A DNA stretch of 64,000 bases, from assembly GCA_963806395.1 (NCBI GenBank), contig CAWDYI010000017.1:1-64000 (forward strand), written 5' to 3'. The notes beneath the pieces are model-generated. The model did not search any database. It was not told where the DNA came from and was given only the letters and a program-made list of their open reading frames with translations. The stretch comes from DASSUW01 sp963806395. GTDB taxonomy: Bacteria; Actinomycetota; Thermoleophilia; Solirubrobacterales; Solirubrobacteraceae. Made by a program: the position numbers and the translations under genes. Position 1 is the first letter of the stretch; each line of letters opens with the position of its first letter. Positions 52,139 to 61,510 of this stretch are shown here, piece after piece.

Positions 52139-54328
52139 GTGTCCGGCGCGGAGGCGGCGAGGGAATGGGGTGAGGCGGAGTTTGAGGCGGCGTTGGCACG
52201 TGCCGCTGGGGATGGAACGGTCGTTGCGGCCAATGTTCGCATCAGCGCTGAGCGTCTCGCCGACCTTCTCGGCGCCGCTACGAATGCCGACGCTGAGCGT
52301 CCCGGCTCCCCTCAGCTAGGCACCGTCGATTTCTCCGGCGCGGTCTTCATCGGGGACGCCGCCTTCGAGGGGGCGACGTTCAGCGGCGACGCGACCTTCA
52401 AGGGGGCGACGTTCAGCGGCGACGCGACCTTCAACACGGCGACGTTCAGCGGCGACGTGACCTTCGCGGGGGCGAGGTTCGGCGGCGACGTCAACTTCGG
52501 GGTGGCGAGGTTCAGCGGCGATGCCAACTTCGACGACGCCATGTTCGGTGGCGACGCGACCTTCAACACGGCGACGTTCAGCGACGGCGCTGCCTTCCGT
52601 GGGGTGATGTTCACTGGCAGCGCCTCGTTCTACAAGGCGCGGTTCGAACGGTTCACATTGTTCCTCGCAGCGACGTTCGGCGGCGACGCCTACTTCGGCT
52701 ACGCGACTTTTCCCGATCGTGTTCTCTTCGACGCAACGACGTTCACCGGCGACGTCAGCTTCGTCCATGCGACGTTCGCCGGTAGCTCCAGCTTCGAAAG
52801 GGTGACGTTCGCGGGCGGCGTTCGCTTCGACGTGGCCACGTTCACCGAGCACACGAGCTTTCGACACACGATGTTCACCGGCCGTGATGCCAGCTTCGCC
52901 AAGGCGACGTTCAGCGATAACGCTGCCTTTGATGCGGCCGCGTTCACCGGGCCCGCGAGCTTCTTGCACGCCACATTCGCGCGCGGCGCTGTCTTCGACA
53001 CGGCGATGTTCGCCGGGCAGGCGCAATTCTTGGCGGCGACGTTCAGCTATGCGAGCTTTGTCGAGGCGACGTTCGGCGGTGAGGCTTCCTTCAACAGGGC
53101 GACGTTCGCCGACGCCGCTCACTTTGACTGGGCTACGTTCAGCGGTGTCACTCACTTTGCCAGGGCGACCTTCGCGCGGGACGCGGAGTTCGCCGGAGCG
53201 GTCTTCACCGAGCGCGCCGAGTTCGCGGGCTCGCGGTTTGACGAAGCCAGAACGCTCGGCCCGATTCTCGTCTCGGAGGCGCTGGAGCTTGATGACGCGG
53301 TGTTTGCTCGACACGTCCGTATCGAGGTCAGCGCCAGGCATGCCTCGTTCACGGGCGTTGCCTTCTTGGGCGGTGCCGACGTGTTCGTTCGCTGGGCCGA
53401 GGTTCTGATCGACGGCGCCGACTTCGCCGCTCCGTCGCTGCTCGCCGAGCTGCCGATGTCCGCTACGCGGCCATACCACCGAGCCTTTCTAGGGCGGGAG
53501 AAGCCGCTGGATGAGAGCCGACTGCGCCCGCCGCTTGACGCAGGATGGTTCTGTCCCCTGGATGCGCCGCCGGAGCGCGCGCCGCCCCGGCTGCTGTCGC
53601 TGCGTGGCGCCAAGGTGGCGCAGCTGACTCTTTCGGAGGTGGATCTTCACGCGTGTCGCTTTGCGGGCGCGCACGGCCTGGATGGGCTGCGCCTCGAGGG
53701 AGTGCGCTTCGCGCAACCCCCGGACGGCTGGCAGCGCCTGCGCGCGCGACGTTGGGTGCGCTGGACGCGCCGTCGGACCGTGGCCGAGGAGCACCAGTGG
53801 CGTGCCACGCACGGCTTCGGGGCTGGCTGGTATCGCGCCGAGGAGGGCGCGAAGGCGCCCGTGTGGCTGGACGGGGTCTCCGAGTCGCCGACCGCCGAGC
53901 AGATTGCACGTGTCTACCGCGATCTGCGCAAGGCGCACGAGGACAGCAAGGACGAGCCCGGCGCCGCGGATTTCTACTACGGCGAGATGGAGATGCGCCG
54001 GCATAGCGACGCGCCCCGTGGCGAACGAGCGATCCTGTGGCTGTACTGGCTGGTTTCGGGCTACGGGTTGCGCGCCACCCGGGCGCTGCTCGCCCTCGCG
54101 GTCACGATCGCGCTCCTGGCGCTTCCGCTCGAGCTCTGGGGTTTTCGCCTCGACCGCTCATACTGGCGAGCGCTGCTGTTCTCCGTTGAGAGCAGCATCA
54201 GCCTGCTACGCGCGCCTACGGCCAAGCTCACGGCCGGTGGCGAGGTCATCCAGATCGTGTTGCGACTCGCCGGACCGTTGTTCTTCGGCCTCGCGTTGCT
54301 GGCGCTGCGCGGGCGCGTCAAACGCTGA
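52139..54328 (+). CDS. Pentapeptide-like (11-residue) repeat solenoid protein with C-terminal membrane helices
   Basis: The 729-aa protein starts at GTG 52139. Residues 68-364 are about 27 copies of an 11-residue unit of form AxFxGxAxFxx, so Phe alternates at 5 and 6 spacing; this is expected to form a right-handed beta-helix like pentapeptide repeat proteins. A less regular solenoid continues to about 540. Residues 600-680 have ADFYYGEMEMRRHSD and then membrane helices (GYGLRATRALLALAVTIALL; another near the end). This architecture is known in actinobacterial pentapeptide-repeat proteins annotated with low-confidence roles. Function unknown; an ion channel-like C-terminal pair has been suggested by shape only. 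Confidence 0.85.
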   Translation: MSGAEAAREWGEAEFEAALARAAGDGTVVAANVRISAERLADLLGAATNADAERPGSPQLGTVDFSGAVFIGDAAFEGATFSGDATFKGATFSGDATFNTATFSGDVTFAGARFGGDVNFGVARFSGDANFDDAMFGGDATFNTATFSDGAAFRGVMFTGSASFYKARFERFTLFLAATFGGDAYFGYATFPDRVLFDATTFTGDVSFVHATFAGSSSFERVTFAGGVRFDVATFTEHTSFRHTMFTGRDASFAKATFSDNAAFDAAAFTGPASFLHATFARGAVFDTAMFAGQAQFLAATFSYASFVEATFGGEASFNRATFADAAHFDWATFSGVTHFARATFARDAEFAGAVFTERAEFAGSRFDEARTLGPILVSEALELDDAVFARHVRIEVSARHASFTGVAFLGGADVFVRWAEVLIDGADFAAPSLLAELPMSATRPYHRAFLGREKPLDESRLRPPLDAGWFCPLDAPPERAPPRLLSLRGAKVAQLTLSEVDLHACRFAGAHGLDGLRLEGVRFAQPPDGWQRLRARRWVRWTRRRTVAEEHQWRATHGFGAGWYRAEEGAKAPVWLDGVSESPTAEQIARVYRDLRKAHEDSKDEPGAADFYYGEMEMRRHSDAPRGERAILWLYWLVSGYGLRATRALLALAVTIALLALPLELWGFRLDRSYWRALLFSVESSISLLRAPTAKLTAGGEVIQIVLRLAGPLFFGLALLALRGRVKR
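52340..53230 (+). repeat. 33-bp tandem coding repeat, about 27 units
   Basis: In-frame tandem units of 33 bp encode AxFxGxAxFxx. Units 1-8 are closest to each other at DNA level (GCGACGTTCAGCGGCGACGC recurs). Unit 17 is one residue longer and unit 22 one residue shorter. Later units have diverged, so older duplication is likely. It is protein repeat, not CRISPR. Confidence 0.85.
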
Positions 54329-54464
54329 CTCTCGCTCCAGAACCCGGTACAGAACGCGCCAGTGGACGCGCCAAGAGTTCGATCGCGATCGCACGTGGCA
54401 TGTCTGATCACCGGGAGCGGGGAGTCTGATGGATCTTCATCAGCCACAGCTGCGGAGCGGTGGT

Positions 54465-56413
54465 CTAGCGGGGCGCTGGGGCTTCGCGGGCGAGCTCCTG
54501 TGCGATGCGGTCGATCGCGTCGTTGAGGCGTGGGTCCTCGTCGGGGCTCCAGTCGGCGACGAGCGCGCGCAGGGACTTGCGCGCCGTGTCGATCAGGCGC
54601 TCGGCGACGGCCTGGCCGCGCTCGGTGAGCTGGTGCTCGTCGACGAGCCCGCGTTCGTTGAGCAGGTCGACCTGCTCGCGCACCCACGCCGCATCGATTG
54701 GGCGGTTGTCGGTGATCGCGTCGGCGTCGTTGAGGTCGACGCCCTCGTGGGCCTGGACGAGCAGCCAGGCGGGCCCGGTCGGGCAGGTCGACACCGGATG
54801 CCTCGACCGTGCGCTCGATGTGCGCCTGCGTGCGCTCGCGGCCGACCAGGCGGGCGAGCTCGCGGGTCAGCTCGCGCAGCGAGTCGCCGCTCGACGGGGC
54901 CGCGAACGGCCTCACCGACCCCGGTCGTCTCGACCGTCTGGCGCAGCGGGCGCTCCTCGATCAGCCACGAGAGCAGGAAGGCGACCGCGAGGATCACGGC
55001 GGCGACGAGGAACACCGTCGAGAGCGAGTCGCTGAACGCACCGGTGTAGGTGTCGCGGATCGCCGCAGGCAGGCGCTGGATGGCCGTCGGGGTTCGCGCG
55101 CGGCCCCGCTGACGCGTTCGGCGGGAGTGCCGACGAGCTCGTCGGTGAGACGGGCGGTGAAGACCGCGCCGAGCGCGGCGGTCCCGAGCGAGCCGCCCAT
55201 CGAGCGGAACAGGCTCGCGCTGGAGGTCGCGACCCCGAGATCGGCGTAGTCGACGGCGTTCTGCACCGCGAGCACGAGCACCTGCATCACCAGCCCGAGC
55301 CCGAGGCCCAGCACGAACATCGCGGCGTACGTGTACAACGCCGACGTGCCGGCATCGAGCTGGGTCAGCAGCAGCATCCCGATCACGGCGATCGCCGTGC
55401 CGGCGATCGGGAAGATCTGGTAGCGGCCGGTGGCCGTGATCACCTGCGCCCGAGCCGATCGAGCCGATCAGCACGCCCGCCATCACCGGGATCAACTGCA
55501 GGCCCGGACTCGGTCGGGGAGGCGCCGCGCACGACCTGCTGGAACAGCGGCAGGTAGGTGAGCGCCCCGAACAGCGCGAAGCCGATCACGAACCCGATCG
55601 CGCTCGTGACCGCGACGACGCGGCTGCGGAACAGGTGCAGCGGCAGGATCGGCTCCGCCGCGCGCGACTCCGCGCGCAGGAACGCGAGCAGGCCGGCGAG
55701 CGCGATCACCGCGAGCCCGACGATCTGCGCCGAGACCCAGTCGTACTGATTGCCGCCCCACGTCGTCGCCAGCACCAGCGCGCTCAGCCCCACCGCCAGC
55801 AGCACTGCGCCGGCGTAGTCGATCTTGTGCTGCACGCGCTCCTTGACCGACGGCAGCGTGACGGCCAGCGCGCCCAGCGCGATCACGCCCAGCGGGAGGT
55901 TGATGTAGAAGATCCAGCGCCAGCTCAGGTGCGTCGTGAAGAAGCCCCCGATCAGCGGCCCCGCGACCGACGACACGCCGAACACGGCGCCGAAGAGCCC
56001 GTTGTAGCGACCGCGCTCGCGCGGGGGGACGACATCGCCGATGGCCGCCTGCGCGCTGACCATCAGCCCGCCACCGCCGAGCCCCTGGATCGCTCGGAAC
56101 GCGATCAGCTCCGTCATTCCCTGCGCGAGCCCGCACAGCACCGAGCCGATCAGGAAGATCACCAGCGCGGCCTGGAGCACGAGCTTGCGCCCGTAGAGAT
56201 CGCCGAGCTTGCCGTACAGCGGCGTGACGATCGTCACCGCCAGCAGATACGACGTGACCACCCAACTGATGTGGTCCAGACCCCGAGCTCGCCGACGATC
56301 GTCGGCAGCGCGGTCGAGACGATCGTCTGATCCAGCGACGCCAGCAGCATCACCATCAGCAGGGCGCCGATCACGAGCCCCACGCGTGGCTGAGTGTCCC
56401 GCTGCTCGCTCAC
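54465..56413 (-). pseudogene. DHA2-type MFS drug exporter with C-terminal winged-helix-like domain, frame-broken
   Basis: The start is GTG 56413 (VSEQRDTQPRVGLVIGALLM). Merged frames give a 14-helix MFS exporter of the QacA/EmrB type: SLDQTIVSTALPTIVGEL, GKLGDLYGRKLVLQ, FRAIQGLGGGGLM, PPRERGRYNG and GPLIGGFFTTHLSWRWIFYI. A cytosolic tail (about 100 aa, WLLVQAHEGVDLNDADAI to the TAG at 54465) resembles a small MarR-like winged helix (VREQVDLLNERGLVDEHQLT). Six frame changes are needed near 56285, 55497, 55448, 55100, 54897 and 54790, mixing insertions and deletions. It could be a dead gene or poor sequence. An inverted repeat lies upstream. Confidence 0.8.
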
Positions 56414-56577
56414 GACCCGGTCGCCCCGACCCGCACGCCGCAGACCGTGATGGTGTCGCCGGTCATGCCGCTGCCGGATCGAGCGTACGTAGTCGCGTGA
56501 TTACACGTGGCCGGAGAGCAACGTGTCCACGGGAGTCACGTACCGACCTGGCTACAGAGCGGTTTCGCGCCTGGCGG

Positions 56578-59547
56578 TTATGGGATCCGAACTCGCACCG
56601 ACGCGTCGACGTAGCGCGGTTTCGACGCCGTGGCCTTGTAGCGACCCGACCCGAGGCGGATCTTCGCGTAGCCGCGCCCGTCGGTCTTCAGGGTGCGTCC
56701 CGCCACCCGCACGCTCGCGCGTCGGATCGGCCGCCCGTTGTCGAGGACGCGGAATCCGCGCCGCGCGAGCTTCTTCGCCTTGCCGCCTTCGAGCGTCAGG
56801 CCGGGGAAGACCTGTGTCGCGAACAGCCCTACGACATTCTCGTCGTCGGACATCGTCGCGACGGCGTCGACGCGGTCGTCCTGTGCGTCGAGCGCGAGCT
56901 GCGTGATCGTCTGCCCCGGCGGGAGGCGAACCACGACCTTGGCGCCGAACGTGAACGGCAGCCGTGGGTTGGAGTAGCGGCGGCAGGCCATCGCGTTGGC
57001 GTCGCTGTCGCGCCAGCAGACCCAGACGCTGCCGGTGGCACGGTTCTCGGTTGCGATCGCGATCTGCTGCTTGAACGAGCTGCCCGCGGCGATCGTCGAG
57101 GTCGCGACCACCGCGCCGGCGGCGATCACGAACAACCTGACCTTGCGCCCGTCGGCCGAGCTGACGGCGGCGAAGAAGTACGGCTCGCCGGACACGGCGG
57201 CGCCGGCACTGTCGCCGTTGGACGCCAGCGCGATCCGCGTCTCCGCCCCGCATCGCCCGGTGTCGGGCAGCGACACGACGCCGCCGATGCGCGTCCCGGT
57301 CGCCGCGTCGACGCGCGCGAGCGACACGTCGCTGCCGGCGCCGCGCTGGTCGCACCAGGCCACCATCGCCTGGCCGTCGTTGGCGGCCGCGAGCGCCTGG
57401 TTGGTTCCCGCGCCGAACCCGCCCCCCGGGGGCACGCCGGGATCCAGCCCGGCGTGGACGACGGTCGCGGCCGTCCCGTACCACGCCTGGAGATAGGTCC
57501 CGCCGGCCGTCAAGACCGCGGCCGGAGTGCGGGCGAACGCGAACTCGTTGCGAGCGATCGCCGTCGGGCTCACCGACCACGATGCGCCGCCGTCGCCGCT
57601 GGTGGCCAGATCGAGCCCATACGTCGGGTCGCCGGTCGTCAGCGTCCTGGTGCCGGGGAAGAACGCGGACAGCGCACGGCCCCTGGCGACGAGCGCGGGA
57701 CTTCCGACGCCGGCCCAGCCGCTGACCACGGTCACGGGCGCCTTCACCTGACCGGCGCGCGTGACCGGCGTCTGCAGCAGATCCTGCCCCGCCGCCCGCC
57801 GCCTCCAGGCGACGTGGAGCACCCGGTCGGACGTCCGGGCGAGCCCGACCTGGTCGCTGATGTTCATGCCGCCGGAGGCGATCGGCGCCCAGGTTCGCGC
57901 CTTGGGCCTGGCCGCCCGCGCGGCTGAGCCGCTCGCCGAATGGCGTCGCCCGCGGTCGCGGCGGACGGCCTTGAGCCTGGCGATGCGGGCGGTCTGGCGG
58001 CTGCCGGTCTGCGTCGCCGTCAGCGCGATCGTGACCCTGGCCTTGCGCCGGACCGCTCTGATCGCGGTGCGCGGCACCGCGAGCCGCACGATGGCGACCT
58101 TGGCCGCCGTGACCGAGATCGTCCGGCGGCGCAGCGTCACCCGGCGGGTCGCTCGGCGCGCACCGCGGGGTCGGATCGTCGCCCGGCCGGTCAGGCGCAC
58201 CGTGGCGGCCAGGTCGCAGACGATGCGCGCTCTGAGGCGGCGCGTGTTGCCCGCCAGGCCCAGCGTGCAGCGCTGGGGCGCCGGCGGCGCGGGCGCGCCC
58301 GTCGAGGGAGCCGCAGCGCTGGGCACGAGCTCGAACGCTCCCGCGTCGCACGCCGGTCCCTGAGGACGCGTCGTTCCACGCTGGTCGACGTCGACCGCGC
58401 ATACCGGGTCGGAGTCGATCGCCTGGCTGCCGGCGAGCAGCGCTCGCGTGTCGGTCGGTCCGCCGTTGTCCTGCAGCGGGCCGAGCCGCACATCGGCCAT
58501 GGCTCGGTCGGATGCGCTCGTGAAGCCGCACTGGCCGGTGTCCTCGACGTTGCCTCCGCGCGACGTGAGGGCCCTGGCGCAGTTGCCGCTGGTCGCCGCC
58601 GTGCCCCGCCCGTCGGCGATGATCGAGCCGCTGACTGTCGGCGGAACGATGCCAAACGAGATGTTGCCGCCGCTCGAGCCTTTGACCCCGGCAACGCGGT
58701 TGCCGGTGACCGTGACGCCCTGGAGCTGCGCGCTGGCGAGGAGCTCGAGGCCGCCCGCGTACGCCAGTCCCGGGCCGCCGCCGGCGACATTGTCCGCCAC
58801 GGTGCTGTTACGGATCGACGTGCCTGCTCCGCGGACGGATGCCCCGCCGCCGGACGCCGAGTTGCCGCTCGCCCAGGTGCCGGTCGCGCGGTTGTCGCGG
58901 ATCGTGACCTGCTCGAGTGTGAGCGCGCCGTCCGTGAAGATCCCGCCGCCCACCGCGCTGCCTGGGACCGCCGCGCCGCGCCCGTCCAGCGCCTGGTTGT
59001 CGCGCACGGTCACGCGCCGCAGCGTCAGGTGCGCGCCGGTCACGTGGATCCCACCACCCTCGGCCGGCATGGCCGCCCTGCCCTCGACGAGCCCGTCGGC
59101 GACGCTCAGGTCGCGCAGCTCCACGTCGATCGGCAAGGACGACGCAACGGAGAGCGCGCGGCTGCTGAAGCCCGGGTTAGGCGAGCCGGCGATCGTCGTC
59201 CTGCGCGCGCCCGCGCCGACGAGAACGACGGGCGCGGTCACCTTGACCGCCTCGAACGCGGGGTTGCGCGCGAGCGTGCCCGCCGGCAGGTGGATGACGT
59301 CGCCCGAGCCGTCGACCGACACGGTGGTGTTGGCGGCGTTGATCGCCTGGCGCAGCGAGCACGGCGTGCCGCAGACGGCGCCGTCGAGGTCCGCCAGCGT
59401 GGTCACGGAGAAGTCCGTCGCCGCCGCCGACGCCGGCAGCGCGAGCGCCAGCGCAAGCCCGGTGAGAAGGCCGAGCCGCCTCACGAGCGCGCTCGCGGCC
59501 GAGATCCCGACCGGTGACGAGGGAGATACGCCCATGTGAGGCGGCAC
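56578..59547 (-). CDS. Large secreted protein: CSLREAI/beta-helix with choice-of-anchor Q, then sialidase-like propeller
   Basis: The 989-aa protein has a signal peptide (LLTGLALALALPASAAA). Residues 45-380 are a right-handed beta-helix starting with the CSLREAI-type motif CSLRQAINAANTTV (about 63-76). That region ends in the choice-of-anchor Q signature GPLQDNGGPTDTRALLAGS and QAIDSDPVC. A basic Arg-rich linker (about 420-560) follows. Residues 580-900 form a sialidase/exo-alpha-like beta-propeller region (VLHVAWRRRAAG, AFFPGTRTLTTG, GDGGASWSVSP with an Asp-box-like SxDGGxSW). A C-terminal beta domain ends in KPRYVDASVRVRIP. No catalytic sialidase residues are proven. The start is ATG 59547 or 59535. 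Confidence 0.85.
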   Translation of the reverse strand: MPPHMGVSPSSPVGISAASALVRRLGLLTGLALALALPASAAATDFSVTTLADLDGAVCGTPCSLRQAINAANTTVSVDGSGDVIHLPAGTLARNPAFEAVKVTAPVVLVGAGARRTTIAGSPNPGFSSRALSVASSLPIDVELRDLSVADGLVEGRAAMPAEGGGIHVTGAHLTLRRVTVRDNQALDGRGAAVPGSAVGGGIFTDGALTLEQVTIRDNRATGTWASGNSASGGGASVRGAGTSIRNSTVADNVAGGGPGLAYAGGLELLASAQLQGVTVTGNRVAGVKGSSGGNISFGIVPPTVSGSIIADGRGTAATSGNCARALTSRGGNVEDTGQCGFTSASDRAMADVRLGPLQDNGGPTDTRALLAGSQAIDSDPVCAVDVDQRGTTRPQGPACDAGAFELVPSAAAPSTGAPAPPAPQRCTLGLAGNTRRLRARIVCDLAATVRLTGRATIRPRGARRATRRVTLRRRTISVTAAKVAIVRLAVPRTAIRAVRRKARVTIALTATQTGSRQTARIARLKAVRRDRGRRHSASGSAARAARPKARTWAPIASGGMNISDQVGLARTSDRVLHVAWRRRAAGQDLLQTPVTRAGQVKAPVTVVSGWAGVGSPALVARGRALSAFFPGTRTLTTGDPTYGLDLATSGDGGASWSVSPTAIARNEFAFARTPAAVLTAGGTYLQAWYGTAATVVHAGLDPGVPPGGGFGAGTNQALAAANDGQAMVAWCDQRGAGSDVSLARVDAATGTRIGGVVSLPDTGRCGAETRIALASNGDSAGAAVSGEPYFFAAVSSADGRKVRLFVIAAGAVVATSTIAAGSSFKQQIAIATENRATGSVWVCWRDSDANAMACRRYSNPRLPFTFGAKVVVRLPPGQTITQLALDAQDDRVDAVATMSDDENVVGLFATQVFPGLTLEGGKAKKLARRGFRVLDNGRPIRRASVRVAGRTLKTDGRGYAKIRLGSGRYKATASKPRYVDASVRVRIP

Positions 59548-59548
59548 G

Positions 59549-60097
59549 TCAGCGCTGCGCGCAGATGGCGTAGACCTGGCCCGAAACCGCTGTGTTGGAC
59601 GTGTTCAGCACCTGACCCGTCCATCCGCGCGGAGTCCCGACGTTCGGAAACGGCTCGCTGACACGAACGAACGAGGCGGCTTCGCTGGTGCTGACGCCTC
59701 CGCCGGTCGCTACTTCCCCGGTCAGGCACAGTGCCGTGTTCGGAGCGCCGGCCGAGTACGTGACACGTCGCATGGTCACGACTCCGAAGGTGCCCGGCGC
59801 GCCCGCCGCGCCGGTGGCTCCGCGCGGTCCGGTGGCTCCCTGTGCTCCCCTCGGACCGGAGCCTCGAAGCGACGCGATCGTCGGCGCGCTCAGGTCGCCG
59901 GCGGTCAGCGAGCCGTTCCGCACGTCTTTGCCGCGGAGCGACTCGTTCCTGATGTCCGCGCCGCTCAACGAGCCGTTCTTGACGTTCTCTCCGGTGACCA
60001 TGATGGCGGCGTAGCTCGTCCCTCCGAGCGCCACGAACAGGGAGACGAGCGATATGACAAGCGCCGGCTGGGGTCGGCGTCGGGGGGAGCGCTGCAA
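59549..60097 (-). CDS. Secreted collagen-like/pentapeptide-like protein
   Basis: The 182-aa protein has an N-terminal membrane/signal helix (LVISLVSLFVALGGTSYAA), typical for a family abundant in Thermoleophilia. Then come short tandem-like lines NGSLSGADIRNESLRGKDV (pentapeptide-like), a collagen-like Gly-x-y stretch (GPRGAQGATGPRGATGAAG) and a C-terminal domain with two cysteines. It ends one base from the ATG of the large secreted protein and is probably cotranscribed with it. Confidence 0.82.
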   Translation of the reverse strand: MQRSPRRRPQPALVISLVSLFVALGGTSYAAIMVTGENVKNGSLSGADIRNESLRGKDVRNGSLTAGDLSAPTIASLRGSGPRGAQGATGPRGATGAAGAPGTFGVVTMRRVTYSAGAPNTALCLTGEVATGGGVSTSEAASFVRVSEPFPNVGTPRGWTGQVLNTSNTAVSGQVYAICAQR

Positions 60098-60298
60098 CGG
60101 AGCCGCCTTCTGGAGTCAATCGCGAGAGGGGGATCCGTCGCGAGCTCCGACCATATGCGCGTTCTGGTGACGCCGGAGCGTTCTGGCCACCAGAGTTCTC
60201 CGGGCGATTCCACAGGGTTTGCCCGGCCGGAGCCCGTTTGCGATGAGTTCGGGGCCTCCGGACGGTTCATAGAGAACGACACTCGAGGAGGTCCAACA

Positions 60299-60886
60299 AT
60301 GGGCAAGGTCTTCACGCATATGACGATGTCCCTGGACGGATACATCGCCGAGCCCGATGACCAGGTCGGCGAGCTCTTCGACTGGTACGAGGCCGGAGAG
60401 GTGTCCGTGGCAAGCCGCAGCGAGGACATCGCATTCGATGTCGACGAGGCCAGCGCGGAGGCGCTGCGAGAGCTGATCGAGAACGCCGGAGCACTCGTCT
60501 CGGGCCGGCGTCTGTTCGATATCGCCAACGGCTGGAACGACACCCACCCGAGCGGCGCACCGGTCGTCGTGGTCACCCACAGCGCACCCGCGAATGCCGC
60601 CGAGCGGTGGCCGAGGACGGCGTTCGTCGAAGGAGTCGAGGCGGCGATCGCCAAGGCGCGGGAGATCGCCGGCGACAAGGACGTCACGATCGCCAGCGCC
60701 AACGTCACCCAGCAGGCGCTCGACCTCGGCCTGGTGGACGAGGTATGCGTCAGCCTCGTGCCGGTGCTGTTCGGCGAGGGCATCGCGTACTTCTCGAAGC
60801 TGGACCGCGGACACCTGCTGCTCGAGGACCCGGTCGTGGTGCAGGGACGCCGCGCCCTCCACCTCAGGTACCCGGTCCGTCGCTGA
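60299..60886 (+). CDS. Dihydrofolate-reductase-fold protein (RibD C-terminal-like)
   Basis: The 195-aa protein has the family start VFTHMTMSLDGYIAEPDDQV and later GRRLFDIANGWN and VDEVCVSLVPVLFGEGIAYF. The YwjB/YyaP-like DHFR family is NADPH-linked; substrates are usually unknown. ATG 60299 has a GAGGAGG site seven bases upstream. Not in an obvious operon; the next gene converges. Confidence 0.88.
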   Translation: MGKVFTHMTMSLDGYIAEPDDQVGELFDWYEAGEVSVASRSEDIAFDVDEASAEALRELIENAGALVSGRRLFDIANGWNDTHPSGAPVVVVTHSAPANAAERWPRTAFVEGVEAAIAKAREIAGDKDVTIASANVTQQALDLGLVDEVCVSLVPVLFGEGIAYFSKLDRGHLLLEDPVVVQGRRALHLRYPVRR

Positions 60887-60905
60887 CGGCCCGGAGCTCG
60901 GGCGT

Positions 60906-61481
60906 TCAGCCGGCGGGTGGGTAGCTCATCACGCAGACCGCGGTGCAGCCGCTCTCGCTGCGGTAGCGGTGTGGGAGGTCGGCCGCGAATCGCGCCGCGT
61001 CGCGCTCGCCGAGCTCGACTTCGTCGCCTTCGGGGCCGACCTGCAGCGAGCCCGACATGCAGATCACGAGCTCCTCGGTGCCCGGCGGGTGCGGCTTGGA
61101 GTGATAGTCGACGCCGGGGTCGAGCAGGAGCTCGATCGTCTCGACGCGGCGGTTGCGGCCATCGCTCCAGATGTCGCGTACCTGCAGCCCGGACGGCGAG
61201 CGCACGAACGCCTGCTGGCCGAGCCGGATCACGTTCGTGCCAGGCGCACGGTCGGCGCCGAGCAGCGTGCCGAGCGTGATCTCGAGCGCGTCGGCGAGCC
61301 GCAGCAGCGTTTCGATCGACGGGTTGCCGTCGCCGCTCTCGATCTTCGCGACGATGGTCTTGGAAAGGCCGGCGCGTGTCGCGAGCGCGCCGATCGACCA
61401 TCCGCGCGCGCTGCGCATCGCGCGCACGTGACGGGCGATGCCGGCGTTCATCTCCTCGAGCGCGTTCGTTCTAGTTGCCAT
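60906..61481 (-). CDS. HTH-cupin transcriptional regulator
   Basis: The 191-aa protein has an XRE-type helix-turn-helix (about 17-70: ARHVRAMRSARGWSIGALAT, SKTIVAKIESGDGNPSIETL) and a C-terminal cupin (about 100-188: GVDYHSKPHPPGTEELVICM, HRYRSESGCTAV). This class includes regulators of amino acid and polyamine breakdown. Divergent from the aminotransferase gene by 29 bp. That short gap must hold both promoters, so it very likely regulates it. Confidence 0.9.
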   Translation of the reverse strand: MATRTNALEEMNAGIARHVRAMRSARGWSIGALATRAGLSKTIVAKIESGDGNPSIETLLRLADALEITLGTLLGADRAPGTNVIRLGQQAFVRSPSGLQVRDIWSDGRNRRVETIELLLDPGVDYHSKPHPPGTEELVICMSGSLQVGPEGDEVELGERDAARFAADLPHRYRSESGCTAVCVMSYPPAG

Positions 61482-61510
61482 TCGGATTTTCCAATGGTAC
61501 CGTCGACCAG

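Noticed and set aside
52340..53230. Regular short repeats that might be taken as a CRISPR array
   Set aside because: Units are contiguous, in frame and 33 bp long with no spacers; they encode a protein repeat.
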